A stretch of DNA of 9,641 nt, taken from Pseudobdellovibrionaceae bacterium. GTDB taxonomy: Bacteria; Bdellovibrionota; Bdellovibrionia; Bdellovibrionales; JAMPXM01. Positions within the stretch are counted from its first letter, which is position 1, and each line of letters begins with the position of its first letter. The DNA lies in assembly GCA_022843085.1 (NCBI GenBank), contig JALHOI010000081.1:1-9641 (forward strand). Reading direction: 5' to 3'. Below the pieces are notes generated by a model. The model worked only from the letters and a program-made list of their open reading frames with translations. It had not been told where the DNA came from and ran no database searches. Position numbers and translations under genes: made by a program. Shown piece by piece: positions 1 through 7,453 of this stretch.

Positions 1-170
1 CGCAAGCCTCGGACGAATCTGGTTTCTGGTCAGTGCTCGATATCGTGACGAAATTTGGCGTCTTACTGAAAGGCATTCAACGACAAACTCACAGCCTCTC
101 TTCAAAACCAGTCTGGGATGGCATTGGCCATGCTCTGTCGGTGAGGCTCGATCCAAAATCTAATGTGTAA
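1..170 (+). CDS. C-terminal end of an unrecognised protein (5' partial)
   Basis: The frame beginning at base 3 stays open from the window edge to a TAA at 168-170 and encodes about 55 residues, from QASDESGFWSVLD to RLDPKSNV. It is too short to assign a family. The codons look ordinary for this genome, and the stop lies only 15 bases before the ATG of the next plus-strand gene, whose Shine-Dalgarno sequence fills the gap. This is the usual spacing of genes in one operon. A second plus frame, beginning at base 2, is also open over much of this stretch, so the choice of frame rests on the stop position and on how protein-like the translation looks. Function unknown; this could still be non-coding leader. 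Confidence 0.5.
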   Translation, partial: QASDESGFWSVLDIVTKFGVLLKGIQRQTHSLSSKPVWDGIGHALSVRLDPKSNV

Positions 171-185
171 ATTGATAGGAGAGTT

Positions 186-971
186 ATGCGGCTTATCTTG
201 GTGATGTTCACCGCCTTCGTGGTGACTTCGACTGTGCATGCATCGGGCGACGTCGAAGGCGCCGAGGCTGCTTTCGCTTTTCTCAAAACTCGCTTTTTGG
301 AAGTCACATCTGAGGCAACCGAAAAGGTGCAGACCGACGTGCATAAACTCGCCGGTGTTCGCGCGCCGAACGAGTTGATGATGGTTTATGACAAAGCGTC
401 GAATGAAACTCGTTTCGTTACAGCCGGTGTTTTAGCGGTTGTCGGTCCTTCGATTGTTCATGCATTCCGGTATGAAATGACTGGCATCTTTGACACTCCT
501 CATGGCTTGGTGGAGTTGCGAAAAGGTAAGATTGTTGGCCGTCGCGACCGCACCACTCACGGCATCATGCAGGCCTTTGGGTATGCGAGTGCCGAACGGC
601 CTGCGCCACTTAAGATCGTGCGTCGCTTTGATCAGTTTGGAAAACTCGCGCGTTTCACGGGATGGACTTTTTTAACGTCAGGCTTGGTAATCGCCGCTGA
701 CGCTATTTTGACCAAGGACAGTGAAACGAGTCGCGTGATTCATTTGGTCAATTCGCTCCTCGAGCAGGTGTGGTCATCCGTCGATATTCGCACCCTGGCA
801 CCCGGTACATTGACCGCGTACTACGCTTCGCCCGCTGGGTTTCCGATCTTCATGCAGCTTAACCAAGAACAGGCTCGACACATGCTCGGACTTTCGCCAG
901 AGCTTCGATCCAAGGCTATTCAACTCGCAAGTGCCATTCAACAAGGTGAAACCGCTCTCGCACTGAATTAG
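186..971 (+). CDS. Predicted exported protein of unknown function
   Basis: A 261-residue protein that I do not recognise. Residues 1-19 look like a Sec signal peptide: Arg2, then a hydrophobic core (LILVMFTAFVV) ending in V-H-A, so cleavage after Ala19 is likely. The mature protein is probably periplasmic or envelope-bound. Two further hydrophobic stretches, at about residues 76-93 (around GVLAVVGPSIVHAF) and 157-174 (around WTFLTSGLVIAADAIL), could be membrane segments or buried helices. A basic patch (LRKGKIVGRRDR) lies between them. The ATG at 186 is chosen because AGGAG (177-181) precedes it by four bases; the in-frame ATG at 204 has no such site. It follows the partial gene 1-170 by 15 bases, so the two are probably cotranscribed. 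The hairpin at 990-1028 may end this unit. No catalytic motif is visible. Confidence 0.85.
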   Translation: MRLILVMFTAFVVTSTVHASGDVEGAEAAFAFLKTRFLEVTSEATEKVQTDVHKLAGVRAPNELMMVYDKASNETRFVTAGVLAVVGPSIVHAFRYEMTGIFDTPHGLVELRKGKIVGRRDRTTHGIMQAFGYASAERPAPLKIVRRFDQFGKLARFTGWTFLTSGLVIAADAILTKDSETSRVIHLVNSLLEQVWSSVDIRTLAPGTLTAYYASPAGFPIFMQLNQEQARHMLGLSPELRSKAIQLASAIQQGETALALN

Positions 972-989
972 GCCACGAGCCGTCTTCGC

Positions 990-1028
990 GTCGCGTGAAC
1001 GAATGGAACGTTAAGCGCGACAGGTTTT
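990..1028 (+). terminator. Possible intrinsic terminator after the exported-protein gene
   Basis: GTCGCG (990-995) pairs with CGCGAC (1016-1021). Inside it, AACG (998-1001) pairs with CGTT (1009-1012) around a seven-base loop. After three bases comes a short TTTT run (1025-1028). It sits 18 bases past the stop of the plus-strand gene ending at 971, where a terminator is expected. The T-run is short and the stem has an internal loop, so efficiency is uncertain. Confidence 0.45.
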
Positions 1029-1133
1029 GAGCGATGCAGAAGCAGCCGGGATTTTGAACCTGATCAAAGCACTGATTTTCTAACCATCGCTGGCTCAGAA
1101 GTCCTCGCCGTGAAGGGCCTCGCGCCGCCGCCC

Positions 1134-1721
1134 TTAACCCTTCAAAAACTCGATAAGCTTCGACTTCATCGGCTCTTCTTCGAATTGATCGAGCACTTTA
1201 CGTTTCTTGAGTTCCGGATGAATGCGCTTCCACGCAACACGGATTTCGGTTTGATTTCGCAGGTACTTGGGCTTGGTCGACTCGTCTTCTAAAAAAGTAA
1301 GCGTGGTCTTGAGAGGCATGCGTTCTTTCACGAACGGAATGCCAGAGCATTCGTCGTTCATAGATCGAAGAAGGTTTGTGACATCCATTCCGATAAGTTT
1401 CGAAGGCGGCTTCACAATCGGCGCAGGCTTCGCTGGCACGGGCCTGAACTGTCCGACCTCCACGAACATGCCGATCGTGTCCCACACGTGCTTAGACGGC
1501 GTGTAGCGGTCGTAAAGACCGTGCTGACTCATCTCACGATCAACGTTTTTCCAGACTTCTCGAAGATCAGCCGTCGGTTTTCTGCGATCAAAGTCGGCCA
1601 AGCTCTGCGTCCGCAAAAATTCGAGCTGCCGAATCATGTCGTCCTTTACTTCGCGACGAATCGGAAGAGCGTTTACTTCCACTAAAAGGCGTTCAAAACA
1701 TCGGTAAACCAGTTCAGCCAT
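1134..1721 (-). CDS. Unknown protein made of two copies of one small helical domain
   Basis: A soluble, basic protein of 195 residues with no signal peptide or membrane segment. I do not recognise a characterised family. The two halves resemble each other. Residues about 12-73 share with about 117-180 the ordered pattern L-L-x3-N, V-K-[DE]-x-M, L-x-F-L, R-x2-W-K-x-[VI]-x2-E-[ML] and D-x-[YF]. The key aligned pairs are W57/W164, K58/K165, E63/E170 and D71/D178. The halves are joined by a Pro/Ala/Lys-rich linker (about 93-107, RPVPAKPAPIVKPPSK). Each half probably forms a small helical bundle. The ATG at 1721 is the first possible start, because an in-frame TAG lies two codons upstream. No clear Shine-Dalgarno sequence precedes it. 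It is 121 bases downstream of lpdA on the same strand, so it may receive read-through from the suc operon or have its own promoter. Confidence 0.8.
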   Translation of the reverse strand: MAELVYRCFERLLVEVNALPIRREVKDDMIRQLEFLRTQSLADFDRRKPTADLREVWKNVDREMSQHGLYDRYTPSKHVWDTIGMFVEVGQFRPVPAKPAPIVKPPSKLIGMDVTNLLRSMNDECSGIPFVKERMPLKTTLTFLEDESTKPKYLRNQTEIRVAWKRIHPELKKRKVLDQFEEEPMKSKLIEFLKG

Positions 1722-1735
1722 AGTCTAGGCTTACC

Positions 1736-1754
1736 GTGTAAGTTTAGTGTAAGT
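1736..1754. repeat. Paired 8-bp direct repeats GTGTAAGT, 11 bp apart
   Basis: GTGTAAGT occurs at 1736-1743 and again at 1747-1754. On the minus strand this is ACTTACAC, three bases, ACTTACAC, just upstream of the start of the 1134-1721 gene. The 11-bp period puts both copies on the same face of the helix, as in many operator sites, but no regulator is known here. They could be chance copies in an AT-richer gap. Confidence 0.4.
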
Positions 1755-1758
1755 AAAG

Positions 1759-1790
1759 CGATCCAGATACCATTTTATTCGATCTGGACG
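1759..1790. repeat. Inverted repeat between lpdA and the downstream gene
   Basis: TCCAGAT (1762-1768) and ATCTGGA (1782-1788) form a perfect 7-bp inverted repeat with a 13-base spacer. One bulged base allows two more pairs (CG 1759-1760 with CG 1789-1790). Read on the plus strand it is followed by ATTTTT, but no plus-strand gene ends here. On the minus strand only a poor T-run follows (CGCTTTACTT). It may be a weak terminator of the suc operon or an operator for the next gene. Confidence 0.4.
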
Positions 1791-1824
1791 ATTTTTGGAC
1801 AAAACCTACGTCGATCGACCCGAT

Positions 1825-1841
1825 GCCGAGTCTGTCTCGGC
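1825..1841 (-). terminator. Stem-loop directly after lpdA
   Basis: On the minus strand GCCGAG and CTCGGC form a 6-bp GC-rich stem with a 5-base loop, starting one base after the lpdA stop codon (1843-1845). No T-run follows immediately; the nearest TTTT is about 20 bases on. It could protect the 3' end or assist termination together with the inverted repeat at 1759-1790, but it is not a textbook intrinsic terminator. Confidence 0.35.
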
Positions 1842-1842
1842 G

Positions 1843-3282
1843 CTAGCTTTGGCGAGCACGCTTGTCGACGGCCAGTGCCGCTTCGCGGACAACTTCGGAC
1901 AACGTCGGATGTCCGTGGAAACTTCGCGCGATGTCTTCGCTCGAGGCCCCGAACTCCATCGCGACCACCACTTCAGCCAGCAGATCAGACGCCCGCGGAC
2001 CCACGATGTGACAGCCAAGAACTCGGTCGGTCTTTTCGTCGGCTAAGATTCGGACTTGGCCGTCGGTCATACCCATCGTCTTTGCGCGCGCGTTCGCAGT
2101 GAAAGGAAAAGATCCCGCACGGTAGGCGCGGCCGTCTTTTTTTAACTGCTCTTCGGTGGCTCCGACGCTCGCAAGCTCAGGCCATGTGTAAATGATCGAA
2201 GGTACTGTTTCGTAATTCACGTGGCCGGGCTTACCAGCCACAATTTCAGCGACAGCGACGCCCTCTTCTTCGGCCTTGTGCGCGAGCATCGGGCCACGAA
2301 TCAAATCGCCAACCGCATAAATGTTGGGAACACTTGTTCGAAAGTGATCATCAACTTCGACCATCCCGCGCGGATCTTTTTTTATTCCAAGGGTCTCGAG
2401 CCCGAGGCCATCGCTGTATGCTTTGCGACCGACCGACACGAGGACTCGGTCGCCTTTCAAGACGATCGGGTCTGCTGGCTTCTGCCCGGCCGCCCCACCG
2501 TCGCTGGATAAAGCTTCGGCTGTTACTGTAACGGTCTGACCCGAAACTTCGACACCCGTCACCTTCGTTGAAAGCAGAAACTTCATTCCCTGCTTTTGCA
2601 AGATCTTGTAGAGCGATTTCGCAGCACCTTGATCGCTGATTCCACAAATCATCGGAGCAAATTCAACAACCGTCACTTCGGCTCCGAGGCGAAGCCATAC
2701 CGAACCAAGCTCAAGCCCGATGACGCCGCCACCGATCACGATCAAATGTTTTGGAACTTTGTCGAGCTCAAGAGCGCCGGTCGACGACACGACCATCTTC
2801 TCGTCGACCTTTGCAAAGGGAAGTTCAGCGACAACAGAACCAGTTGCCAGCATCACGTTTTTTGTTTCAAGAACTTCTTTTTTGCCGTCGTCTTTTAAGG
2901 TCACTTCGACCGACGACTTCGACAGAAGTTTTCCAGTTCCGCTGAAATAGGTGATCTTATTTTTCTTCATGAGGTACGCGACCCCGTCGGTCAGCGATTT
3001 TACGATTTTTTCTTTTCGATCCATCATGGCTTTAAGATCGAGTTCGACCTTTGCCATCTTAAGACCATGAAGTGCAAAGTCGCCGTGGGTCGCCATCGAG
3101 AAGTGTTCGCTGGATTCAAGAAGCGCTTTTGAGGGGATGCAACCGACATTGAGACACGTTCCGCCTAAGGTTCCACGCTTTTCAACGATCGCGACCTTGA
3201 GCCCAAGCTGGGCCGCGCGAATCGCGCCCGTGTAACCAGCCGGACCACCACCTATGACGACGAGATCAAACGAATCTGCCAT
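1843..3282 (-). CDS. lpdA: Dihydrolipoamide dehydrogenase (E3)
   Basis: A 479-residue cytoplasmic flavoprotein that reoxidises the dihydrolipoyl arm of E2 and passes electrons through a disulfide and FAD to NAD+. The FAD-binding motif GGGPAG is at residues 11-16. The redox-active disulfide is in GGTCLNVGCIP (Cys43, Cys48). The second Rossmann motif for NAD is IGGGVIGLELG (183-193). The second FAD contact motif ends at IYAVGD (321-326). The C-terminal dimerisation domain carries the catalytic pair His458 and Glu463 in HGHPTLSE. The length is slightly above the usual 465-475, with a small insert near 257-271. The ATG at 3282 follows AGGA (3291-3294) at eight bases. The gene starts 18 bases after the sucB stop, so it is the third gene of the operon. 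The same E3 may also serve other lipoyl complexes such as pyruvate dehydrogenase; none of their genes is visible here. Confidence 0.98.
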   Translation of the reverse strand: MADSFDLVVIGGGPAGYTGAIRAAQLGLKVAIVEKRGTLGGTCLNVGCIPSKALLESSEHFSMATHGDFALHGLKMAKVELDLKAMMDRKEKIVKSLTDGVAYLMKKNKITYFSGTGKLLSKSSVEVTLKDDGKKEVLETKNVMLATGSVVAELPFAKVDEKMVVSSTGALELDKVPKHLIVIGGGVIGLELGSVWLRLGAEVTVVEFAPMICGISDQGAAKSLYKILQKQGMKFLLSTKVTGVEVSGQTVTVTAEALSSDGGAAGQKPADPIVLKGDRVLVSVGRKAYSDGLGLETLGIKKDPRGMVEVDDHFRTSVPNIYAVGDLIRGPMLAHKAEEEGVAVAEIVAGKPGHVNYETVPSIIYTWPELASVGATEEQLKKDGRAYRAGSFPFTANARAKTMGMTDGQVRILADEKTDRVLGCHIVGPRASDLLAEVVVAMEFGASSEDIARSFHGHPTLSEVVREAALAVDKRARQS

Positions 3283-3300
3283 TTCTAAATTCCTACTGTT

Positions 3301-4611
3301 CTAAATTCCGACCAACAGCCGCGACGGATCCTCAATTGCTTCTTTAACTTTCACCAAGAACGTGACGGCTTCTTTGCCGTCGAGCACGCGGTGATCGTAG
3401 CTTAAGGCGACGTACATCATGCTGCGAATCGCGATTTCTTTTTTGCCGTTCGTGGTCACGACCACCGGCCGTTCTTCGATTTTGTGCAAACCCAAGATTC
3501 CCGATTGAGGAGCATTCAAGATTGGCGTCGACATCAAAGAGCCATAAACGCCGCCATTTGAAATCGTGAACGTACCGCCGGAAAGATCATCGACCGAAAT
3601 TTTGCCGTCGCGCGCTTTCGTAGCGAAGTGTTTGATCGCAAGTTCAATTTCAGCGATCGACAACTGGTCTGCGTTTTTTATCACCGGGACGATCAAACCC
3701 TTTTCGGTGCCGACCGCCATGCCGACGTTAAAGAAGTCGTGATAGACCATGTCGGTGCCGTCAATCCGTGCATTCGCTAGCGGAATTTCTTTAAGGGCCG
3801 CGATCGAAGCCTTCACGAAAAATCCCATGAAACCCAGACTCGTTCCGTACTGCTCTTTAAACTTATCTTTGTAGCGACCGCGAATCGCCATCACTTCAGT
3901 CATGTCGATTTCATTGAAGGTCGTAAGAATCGCGGCCGTATGCTGGGCTTGAACGAGACGCTCGGCAATGCGTTTTCGAATCGTCGTCATCGGAACGCGG
4001 CGTTCGCCGCCCGCACCTTTCGTCGATGGGCCTTTCGAAGGCACACTCGACTCGACCGCGGCACCTTGCACCATCTGAAGACCGCCGTTCGCAGAGGCTC
4101 CGAGACCACCCTGACCGCCGCGACCCTTTTCGGCCGCCATTTCAGCATCGGCTTTTGTGAGACGTCCGTCTTTTCCGGTTCCTGAAATTGAAGCCGCGTG
4201 CAAGCCGTTCTCTTCGACAACTCGGCGAACCGCGGGACTAAGAACTTCGGCATTCGGAGACTTGGCCGGTGCCGCTCCTGAACTTGGCGGAGCGCTGGGC
4301 GCCGCACTCGAAGGTGTTGTCGCTTTTGCTGCATCCGAATTTTTCGCCGGCTGCGTGAGCCCAGCTGTCGCAACACCTTCGGTGTCGATGGAAGCTACGG
4401 TGGCTCCGATCTTAACGACTTCGCCCGCTTTGACCGAAATGGTCAAAACGCCGTCACTCGGTGCGACGACTTCGACGCTGGCTTTGTCAGTTTCGAGAAG
4501 CAAAATAATTTCGTCTCGCTTTACAAAATCACCGGATTTTTTTGTCCATTCACCGATTGTCGCTTCCGAGATCGATTCGCCAACAGCGGGAACTTTAATT
4601 TCTGATATCAC
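3301..4611 (-). CDS. sucB: Dihydrolipoyllysine succinyltransferase (E2 of 2-oxoglutarate dehydrogenase)
   Basis: A 436-residue E2 core subunit that carries the succinyl group on its lipoyl arm and transfers it to CoA. It has one N-terminal lipoyl domain (about 2-78), with the lipoylated Lys43 in ETDKASVEV. An Ala/Pro-rich linker (about 84-120) leads to the peripheral subunit-binding domain (about 122-160, AEVLSPAVRR to LTKADAEMA). A Gly/Ser-rich second linker (about 161-203) leads to the catalytic acyltransferase domain (about 204-436). The active site HRVLDG holds His407 and Asp411, and GTFTISNGG at 346-354 is the usual companion motif. The start is GTG at 4611-4609, overlapping the sucA stop in GTGA, so translation is probably coupled to sucA. 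It is assigned to 2-oxoglutarate rather than pyruvate dehydrogenase because of its position directly after sucA and its E2o-like domain layout. Confidence 0.97.
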   Translation of the reverse strand: MISEIKVPAVGESISEATIGEWTKKSGDFVKRDEIILLLETDKASVEVVAPSDGVLTISVKAGEVVKIGATVASIDTEGVATAGLTQPAKNSDAAKATTPSSAAPSAPPSSGAAPAKSPNAEVLSPAVRRVVEENGLHAASISGTGKDGRLTKADAEMAAEKGRGGQGGLGASANGGLQMVQGAAVESSVPSKGPSTKGAGGERRVPMTTIRKRIAERLVQAQHTAAILTTFNEIDMTEVMAIRGRYKDKFKEQYGTSLGFMGFFVKASIAALKEIPLANARIDGTDMVYHDFFNVGMAVGTEKGLIVPVIKNADQLSIAEIELAIKHFATKARDGKISVDDLSGGTFTISNGGVYGSLMSTPILNAPQSGILGLHKIEERPVVVTTNGKKEIAIRSMMYVALSYDHRVLDGKEAVTFLVKVKEAIEDPSRLLVGI

Positions 4612-7439
4612 TTTTTAGCCCCAGTCTTTCCGCTCGATTTACCACCAAGCGCAAGCGCTTGCGAAACGAGTTCTTTTTGTTCTTTCGCGTGCACTTTTTC
4701 TGAACCTGTAGCTGGCGAGGCGCGCTCGTCGCGACCTTTGTAACGAACCGGAATCGCCAAGCCTTCGGCTTCGACCAATTCGTCGAGACGTGGCTTCATG
4801 AAGAACCACGATCCCATGTTTTTCGGTTCTTCCTGGCACCAGACAATTTCTTTCAAGCCTTTGAATGTTTTGAGTAAAGGTGCGATGCGGTGCTCTGGAA
4901 AGGGGTAGAGCTGTTCGACTCGAATGAGCGAAATCTTAGCTTGTTCTTTCGTATCCATTTCCTCGCGGGCGGCAAGCAGGTCGTAGTACACTTTGCCCGA
5001 GCACAAAATCGCGCGCTCGACCGAGGCCGCATTTTTGCCGCTCGTCGTCTCATCAGCGATGACCTCTTGAAAAGTACCGTCAGAGAATTCCGAAATTTTC
5101 GAAACAACTTTTGGATGACGAAGAAGCGACTTCGGCGACATCACGATCATCGGCTTTCTGAATTCTCGCTTCATTTGACGCCGAAGCGCGTGAAACAAGT
5201 TGGCCGGCGTCGTGAGATTCATGACCTGCATGTTGTCTTGCGCACAAAGTTGCAAGAACCTCTCGAGCCGCGCACTTGAGTGCTCAGGACCCTGGCCCTC
5301 GTAGCCATGCGGCAACAGAAGCACAAGGCCCGACATTCGTTGCCACTTTTGTTCAGCTGACGAAATGAATTGATCGATAATAATTTGCGCCCCGTTAACA
5401 AAATCGCCAAACTGCGCTTCCCAAATAGTAAGATACGTCGGGTCTGAAGACGAGTTTCCGTACTCGAAACCCATAACCGCGTACTCGGATAAGAATGAAT
5501 CGTAAATGCAGAATTCGACTTCATCGGGCTTAATCGTGCGAAGTGGCGTGTACTTTTCGCCCGTTTTCACATCGTAAAAAGCCGCGTGTCGATGCGTAAA
5601 TGTGCCGCGAATGGCATCCTGACCTGAGAATCGAACCGGCGTGCCTTCAGTAAGAAGTGTTCCGTATGCCAACAGTTCACCAAGGCCCCAGTCGACAGCT
5701 CCCTCACCGGTCATCATGGTCTTGCGGCTTTCGAGAAGCTTTGCGACCTTCGGGTGAATATTAAAGCCGCTTGGCACGGTTGTCAGAATTTCGCCAACCT
5801 TCAGCAGCGAGGCTTTAGGCGCCTTCGTCACCGAGTCTTTCGAAAAATCCTCGCGCGTCGCTCGTCGCAGCCCCTTCCACAAACCATCGAAGGCCAAAGG
5901 CTTCATCGCAGGAGGAGACTTCTGTGCCGTTTCAAGTGTCACCTGTAGCTTTTCGATGCGCGTCTTGTAGAGCTTCTCGGGCTCGTCGTCGGTAATGACC
6001 GAATCTTTAACAAGCTTCTGCGCGTAGAGATCGTACGGCGTCGGATGTTTCTTAATTTTTTCGTACATGAGAGGCTGTGTAAACGCTGGTTCATCGCCTT
6101 CGTTATGACCGAAGCGGCGGTAGCAGATGACGTGAACGACGACGTCTCGCTTGAATTCCTGGCGAAACCGAACAGCGATCGACATCGCCCGGCAACACGC
6201 TTCGACGTCGTCGCCATTGACGAGCAAAACCGGTGTCTGGATCATCTTAGCGAGGTCGGATGCGTAGGGCGACGAACGTGCGAACTCGGGCGATGTCGTA
6301 AAACCCACCTGGTTATCGACAATCACGTGCACAGTGCCGCCGACCGTGTACGCTTGTAACTGCGACATTTGAAAAGTTTCGGCAACAACACCTTGGCCCG
6401 CAAACGCTGCGTCACCGTGAATCAAAAGAGGAATCACTTTTTTACGCTCTGAAGTATCGCGGCGGCGACGTTGTTTCGCTCGAACCATACCGATGACGAC
6501 CGGGTTCACGGTTTCTAAGTGCGATGGGTTATACGCCATCGATGCGTGGACAGGCTTACCTTTCGAAGTTTTTTTGTCGACCGAATAGCCCAAATGGTAT
6601 TTCACGTCGCCGTCAAAAAACGAGTTGTTCTCGTCGCGGTAGCCTTCAAACTCAGTGAAGATCATTTCAGCCGCTTTACCCATAAAGTTCGCAAGCACGT
6701 TCAGTCGACCGCGGTGGGCCATCCCGATGACGAGTTCTTCCATACCGAACTCACATCCGGTATCGACCAAGGTTTCGAGCATCGGAATCAAAGAATCCGC
6801 ACCTTCAATCGAAAAGCGTTTTTTGCCGACAAAGCGCGTGTGAATGAATTTTTCAAAGCTTTCAGCCTTCGCCAATTGCTCAAAGACGCGCAGCTTATCT
6901 TCTTTTGTCGGGTTCCAAAGACTGCGACCTGTCTCAAATTCTTTGCGAAACCAAGTTCGAACACCGGGGTTCGCATCTGAAACGTTGACCGTGAGTGTGC
7001 CACAGTACGACTTGCGAAGATGCGAGATGATCTGGCGAAGCGTAGCACCAGGAAGTCCGACGACTTCGCCAACATTGAAAACAGTATCGAGATCTGAATC
7101 GCTCAAACCAAAATTCGTCATCGAAAGTTCGGGAAACGATTTGATTTTGTCGGATAGCGGATTCAGGTTCGCTTCGAAGTGGCCGTAATCTCGGTACGCA
7201 TTGATGAACCGGTAAACTTCAAGATCTTTCGACGAGAGTCCGACTTTAGCGCCAAGCTCATCAGCGACTTTCGGCGCAAGTCCTTGACCGAATTCAACTC
7301 CTTCGAAAAAAAGCCGCCACTCGCCATCGACTTGTGCTGGATCTTTTTTAAACGAATCGTAAAGTGATTCTAAAAATTCGAGATTCGGTCGAGCGGTAAA
7401 CGATTTCGAACGACCGGCGGTCTGGTCCATTGGATCCAC
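4608..7439 (-). CDS. sucA: 2-oxoglutarate dehydrogenase E1 component
   Basis: A 943-residue thiamine-diphosphate enzyme that decarboxylates 2-oxoglutarate and succinylates the lipoyl arm of SucB, the committed step of the complex. The length is close to E. coli SucA (933). An N-terminal E2-binding-type segment (about 20-47, FLESLYDSFKKDPAQVDG then WRLFFEG) is followed by the catalytic regions. These include GMAHRGRLNVLANF with His242, YHLGYS with His282, and the diphosphate/Mg site HGDAAFAGQG (Asp343) to VDNQVGF (Asn376). The transketolase-like C-terminal part includes HGYEGQGPEHSSAR (711-724). It has no N-terminal acyltransferase domain of the actinobacterial fused type. A basic tail (GGKSSGKTGAKK) follows the conserved end. 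The GTG at 7439 is preferred over the ATG at 7430, because GAAGGAG (7447-7453) lies seven bases from the GTG and sixteen from the ATG. It is the first gene of the suc operon. Confidence 0.98.
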   Translation of the reverse strand: MDPMDQTAGRSKSFTARPNLEFLESLYDSFKKDPAQVDGEWRLFFEGVEFGQGLAPKVADELGAKVGLSSKDLEVYRFINAYRDYGHFEANLNPLSDKIKSFPELSMTNFGLSDSDLDTVFNVGEVVGLPGATLRQIISHLRKSYCGTLTVNVSDANPGVRTWFRKEFETGRSLWNPTKEDKLRVFEQLAKAESFEKFIHTRFVGKKRFSIEGADSLIPMLETLVDTGCEFGMEELVIGMAHRGRLNVLANFMGKAAEMIFTEFEGYRDENNSFFDGDVKYHLGYSVDKKTSKGKPVHASMAYNPSHLETVNPVVIGMVRAKQRRRRDTSERKKVIPLLIHGDAAFAGQGVVAETFQMSQLQAYTVGGTVHVIVDNQVGFTTSPEFARSSPYASDLAKMIQTPVLLVNGDDVEACCRAMSIAVRFRQEFKRDVVVHVICYRRFGHNEGDEPAFTQPLMYEKIKKHPTPYDLYAQKLVKDSVITDDEPEKLYKTRIEKLQVTLETAQKSPPAMKPLAFDGLWKGLRRATREDFSKDSVTKAPKASLLKVGEILTTVPSGFNIHPKVAKLLESRKTMMTGEGAVDWGLGELLAYGTLLTEGTPVRFSGQDAIRGTFTHRHAAFYDVKTGEKYTPLRTIKPDEVEFCIYDSFLSEYAVMGFEYGNSSSDPTYLTIWEAQFGDFVNGAQIIIDQFISSAEQKWQRMSGLVLLLPHGYEGQGPEHSSARLERFLQLCAQDNMQVMNLTTPANLFHALRRQMKREFRKPMIVMSPKSLLRHPKVVSKISEFSDGTFQEVIADETTSGKNAASVERAILCSGKVYYDLLAAREEMDTKEQAKISLIRVEQLYPFPEHRIAPLLKTFKGLKEIVWCQEEPKNMGSWFFMKPRLDELVEAEGLAIPVRYKGRDERASPATGSEKVHAKEQKELVSQALALGGKSSGKTGAKK

Positions 7440-7446
7440 GAGTGTG

Positions 7447-7453
7447 CTCCTTC
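7447..7453 (-). promoter_or_regulatory. Ribosome binding site fixing the sucA GTG start
   Basis: GAAGGAG on the minus strand, seven bases before GTG (7439-7437). Its GAAGG core is part of the last of three tandem 13-bp repeats in the leader, so the same core occurs three times upstream of sucA, but only this copy is extended to GAAGGAG. Confidence 0.75.

Noticed and set aside
1113..1135. AAGGGC/GCCCTT inverted repeat as terminator of the 1134-1721 gene
   Set aside because: It overlaps the stop codon, has an 11-base loop and no T-run follows on the minus strand.
4157..4618. Plus-strand frame of 153 codons opposite sucB
   Set aside because: It is the reverse strand of the strongly supported lipoyl domain, linker and subunit-binding domain, with no ribosome binding site or family match.
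6519..6980. Plus-strand frame of 153 codons opposite sucA
   Set aside because: It lies fully antisense to conserved E1 active-site coding sequence; such open shadow frames are common with this codon use.
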